A DNA stretch of 64,000 nucleotides from Thermomonas fusca DSM 15424. GTDB lineage: Bacteria > Pseudomonadota > Gammaproteobacteria > Xanthomonadales > Xanthomonadaceae. The DNA lies in NCBI RefSeq assembly GCF_000423885.1, contig NZ_AUIV01000010.1, positions 62,001 to 126,000 of the forward strand. Reading direction: 5' to 3'. This document shows positions 62,755 through 64,000 of the stretch, piece by piece. The notes under the pieces are model-generated. The model did not search any database. It was not told the origin of the DNA and saw nothing but the letters and a program-made list of their open reading frames with translations. How positions within the stretch are numbered: position 1 is the first letter of the stretch; the number at the start of each line of letters is the position of its first letter. Made by a program: the position numbers and the translations under genes.

Positions 62755-63993
62755 GTGACCACTTCCAGCCCCCAGGCCGCGTCCGCCGCGCCCATCGATT
62801 TCCACGCCTGGCCCGATGCCAACGGCCACTTCGGCCGCCACGGCGGCCGCTTCGTCGCCGAGACCCTGATGGGCCCGCTGCAGGAACTGGCCGATGCCTA
62901 CGACGCCGCGCGCGTCGATCCGTCCTTCATCGCCGCCTTCTACAAGGACCTGGCGCACTACGTCGGCCGCCCCAGCCCGATCTACCACGCCGAGCGCCTG
63001 AGCCGCGAGGTGGGCGGCGCGCAGATCCTGCTCAAGCGCGAGGACCTGAACCACACCGGCGCGCACAAGATCAACAACACCATCGGCCAGGCGCTGCTGG
63101 CGTCGCGGATGGGCAAGACCCGCATCATCGCGGAGACCGGCGCCGGCCAGCACGGCGTCGCCAGCGCCACCGTGGCCACGCGGCTGGGCCTGGAGTGCGT
63201 GGTCTACATGGGCGCCACCGACATCGAGCGCCAGAAGATCAATGTGTACCGGATGAAGCTGCTGGGCGCGACGGTGGTGCCGGTGACCTCCGGCTCGGCG
63301 ACGCTGAAGGACGCGCTGAACGAGGCGATGCGCGACTGGGTGACCAACGTGCGCGACACCTTCTACATCATCGGCACCGTGGCCGGCCCCGACCCGTACC
63401 CGCGCATGGTGCGCGACTTCAACGCCGTGGTCGGCCGCGAGGCGCGCGCGCAGATGCTGGCCGAATACGGCCGGCTGCCGGATGCCATCACCGCCTGCGT
63501 GGGTGGCGGCAGTAACGCCATCGGGCTGTTCCACGCCTTCCTCAACGACCCGGGCGTGCGCATCGTCGGTGCGGAAGCGGCGGGCGAGGGCATCGACACC
63601 GGGCGCCACGCGGCGTCGCTGGCGGCGGGCCGGGTCGGCGTGCTGCACGGCAACCGCACCTACGTGATCTGCGACGACGACGGCCAGATCACCGAAACCC
63701 ATTCGATCTCCGCCGGTCTGGACTATCCCGGCGTCGGCCCGGAGCACGCTTTCCTGAAGGACATGGGCCGAGCCGAGTACCTGGGCGTGACCGACGAGGA
63801 GGCGCTGGCCGCTTTCCACCGCCTGACCCGTACCGAAGGCATCCTGCCTGCGCTGGAATCCAGCCACGCGGTGGCGCAGGCGATCAAGCTGGCGCGCGAG
63901 CTGCCCAGCGACAAGCTGGTGCTGTGCAACCTGTCCGGCCGCGGCGACAAGGACGTGCATACCATCGCCGCCCGCGAGGGGCTCTCGCTCTAG
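62755..63993 (+). CDS. trpB: Tryptophan synthase beta chain
   Basis: PLP enzyme that joins indole and serine; partner TrpA is expected beyond the right edge. The 412-aa protein starts at GTG 62755 with GGAG 8 nt upstream. Lys105 in NHTGAHKINNT carries PLP; GGGSNAIGLFHAF binds the phosphate. A gap of 209 nt separates it from trpF; no strong promoter or attenuator is evident there. Confidence 0.96.
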   Translation: MTTSSPQAASAAPIDFHAWPDANGHFGRHGGRFVAETLMGPLQELADAYDAARVDPSFIAAFYKDLAHYVGRPSPIYHAERLSREVGGAQILLKREDLNHTGAHKINNTIGQALLASRMGKTRIIAETGAGQHGVASATVATRLGLECVVYMGATDIERQKINVYRMKLLGATVVPVTSGSATLKDALNEAMRDWVTNVRDTFYIIGTVAGPDPYPRMVRDFNAVVGREARAQMLAEYGRLPDAITACVGGGSNAIGLFHAFLNDPGVRIVGAEAAGEGIDTGRHAASLAAGRVGVLHGNRTYVICDDDGQITETHSISAGLDYPGVGPEHAFLKDMGRAEYLGVTDEEALAAFHRLTRTEGILPALESSHAVAQAIKLARELPSDKLVLCNLSGRGDKDVHTIAAREGLSL

Positions 63994-64000
63994 CCGCCGG

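Overview
This window is a high-GC chromosomal segment from a gammaproteobacterium of the Xanthomonadaceae (Lysobacteraceae) type, in the neighbourhood of Lysobacter, Luteimonas, Thermomonas or Xanthomonas. The evidence is the gene order (bamA-rseP-dxr-cdsA-uppS-frr-pyrH, thrS-infC-rpmI-rplT-pheS-pheT-ihfA-merR, rmlBACD, asd-fimV-truA-trpF-trpB), the small accessory proteins typical of that family, and repeats of the type common in xanthomonads and pseudomonads. Genus assignment is an inference. No plasmid, prophage, integron, transposase or CRISPR array is visible, and nearly all the DNA is coding.

Layout. 1-6.3 kb (minus strand): an envelope and lipid operon with pyrH, frr, uppS, cdsA, dxr, rseP and the 5' part of bamA, mostly overlapping or nearly abutting. 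6.3-9.6 kb: an HDOD-GGDEF regulator, a YhhN membrane protein, tRNA-Asn and an orphan FimT/GspH pseudopilin. 9.7-20 kb (plus strand): uvrB, tRNA-Val, the thrS to merR translation cluster, and tRNA-Pro. 20.1-23.5 kb: rmlBACD for dTDP-L-rhamnose. 23.5-27.5 kb (minus strand): six close genes starting with an SPFH membrane protein and a ribbon-helix-helix regulator; a promoter overlapped by two tandem TGATATCA palindromes precedes them. 27.6-35.5 kb: small envelope proteins, a leucyltransferase (bpt), an EF-hand protein, tesB, ampD and rlmKL. 35.6-46.8 kb: a hypothetical protein, an HNH nuclease, an acyl-CoA dehydrogenase, a RhlE-type helicase, greB with a HerA/YjgR-like ATPase, and an MltD-like lytic transglycosylase. 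46.8-54.1 kb: a dienelactone-hydrolase-like protein, a SnoaL remnant, an ABC1/UbiB protein, a large-subunit catalase and an FAD oxidoreductase. 54.1-64 kb: psd, a SCO1-type copper chaperone, prmB, aroC, asd, fimV, truA, trpF and trpB.

Most genes are ordinary housekeeping genes. The most unusual material is the SPFH/RHH/DUF4177 operon with its operator-like repeats, several long perfect inverted repeats between genes (11828-11873, 14199-14226, 33269-33341, 50514-50611), a probable non-AUG start of infC, and several structured leaders (rpmI, pheS, rhlE). Starts were chosen from family alignment, ribosome-binding sites and coupling with upstream genes, so many differ from the longest possible open frame.
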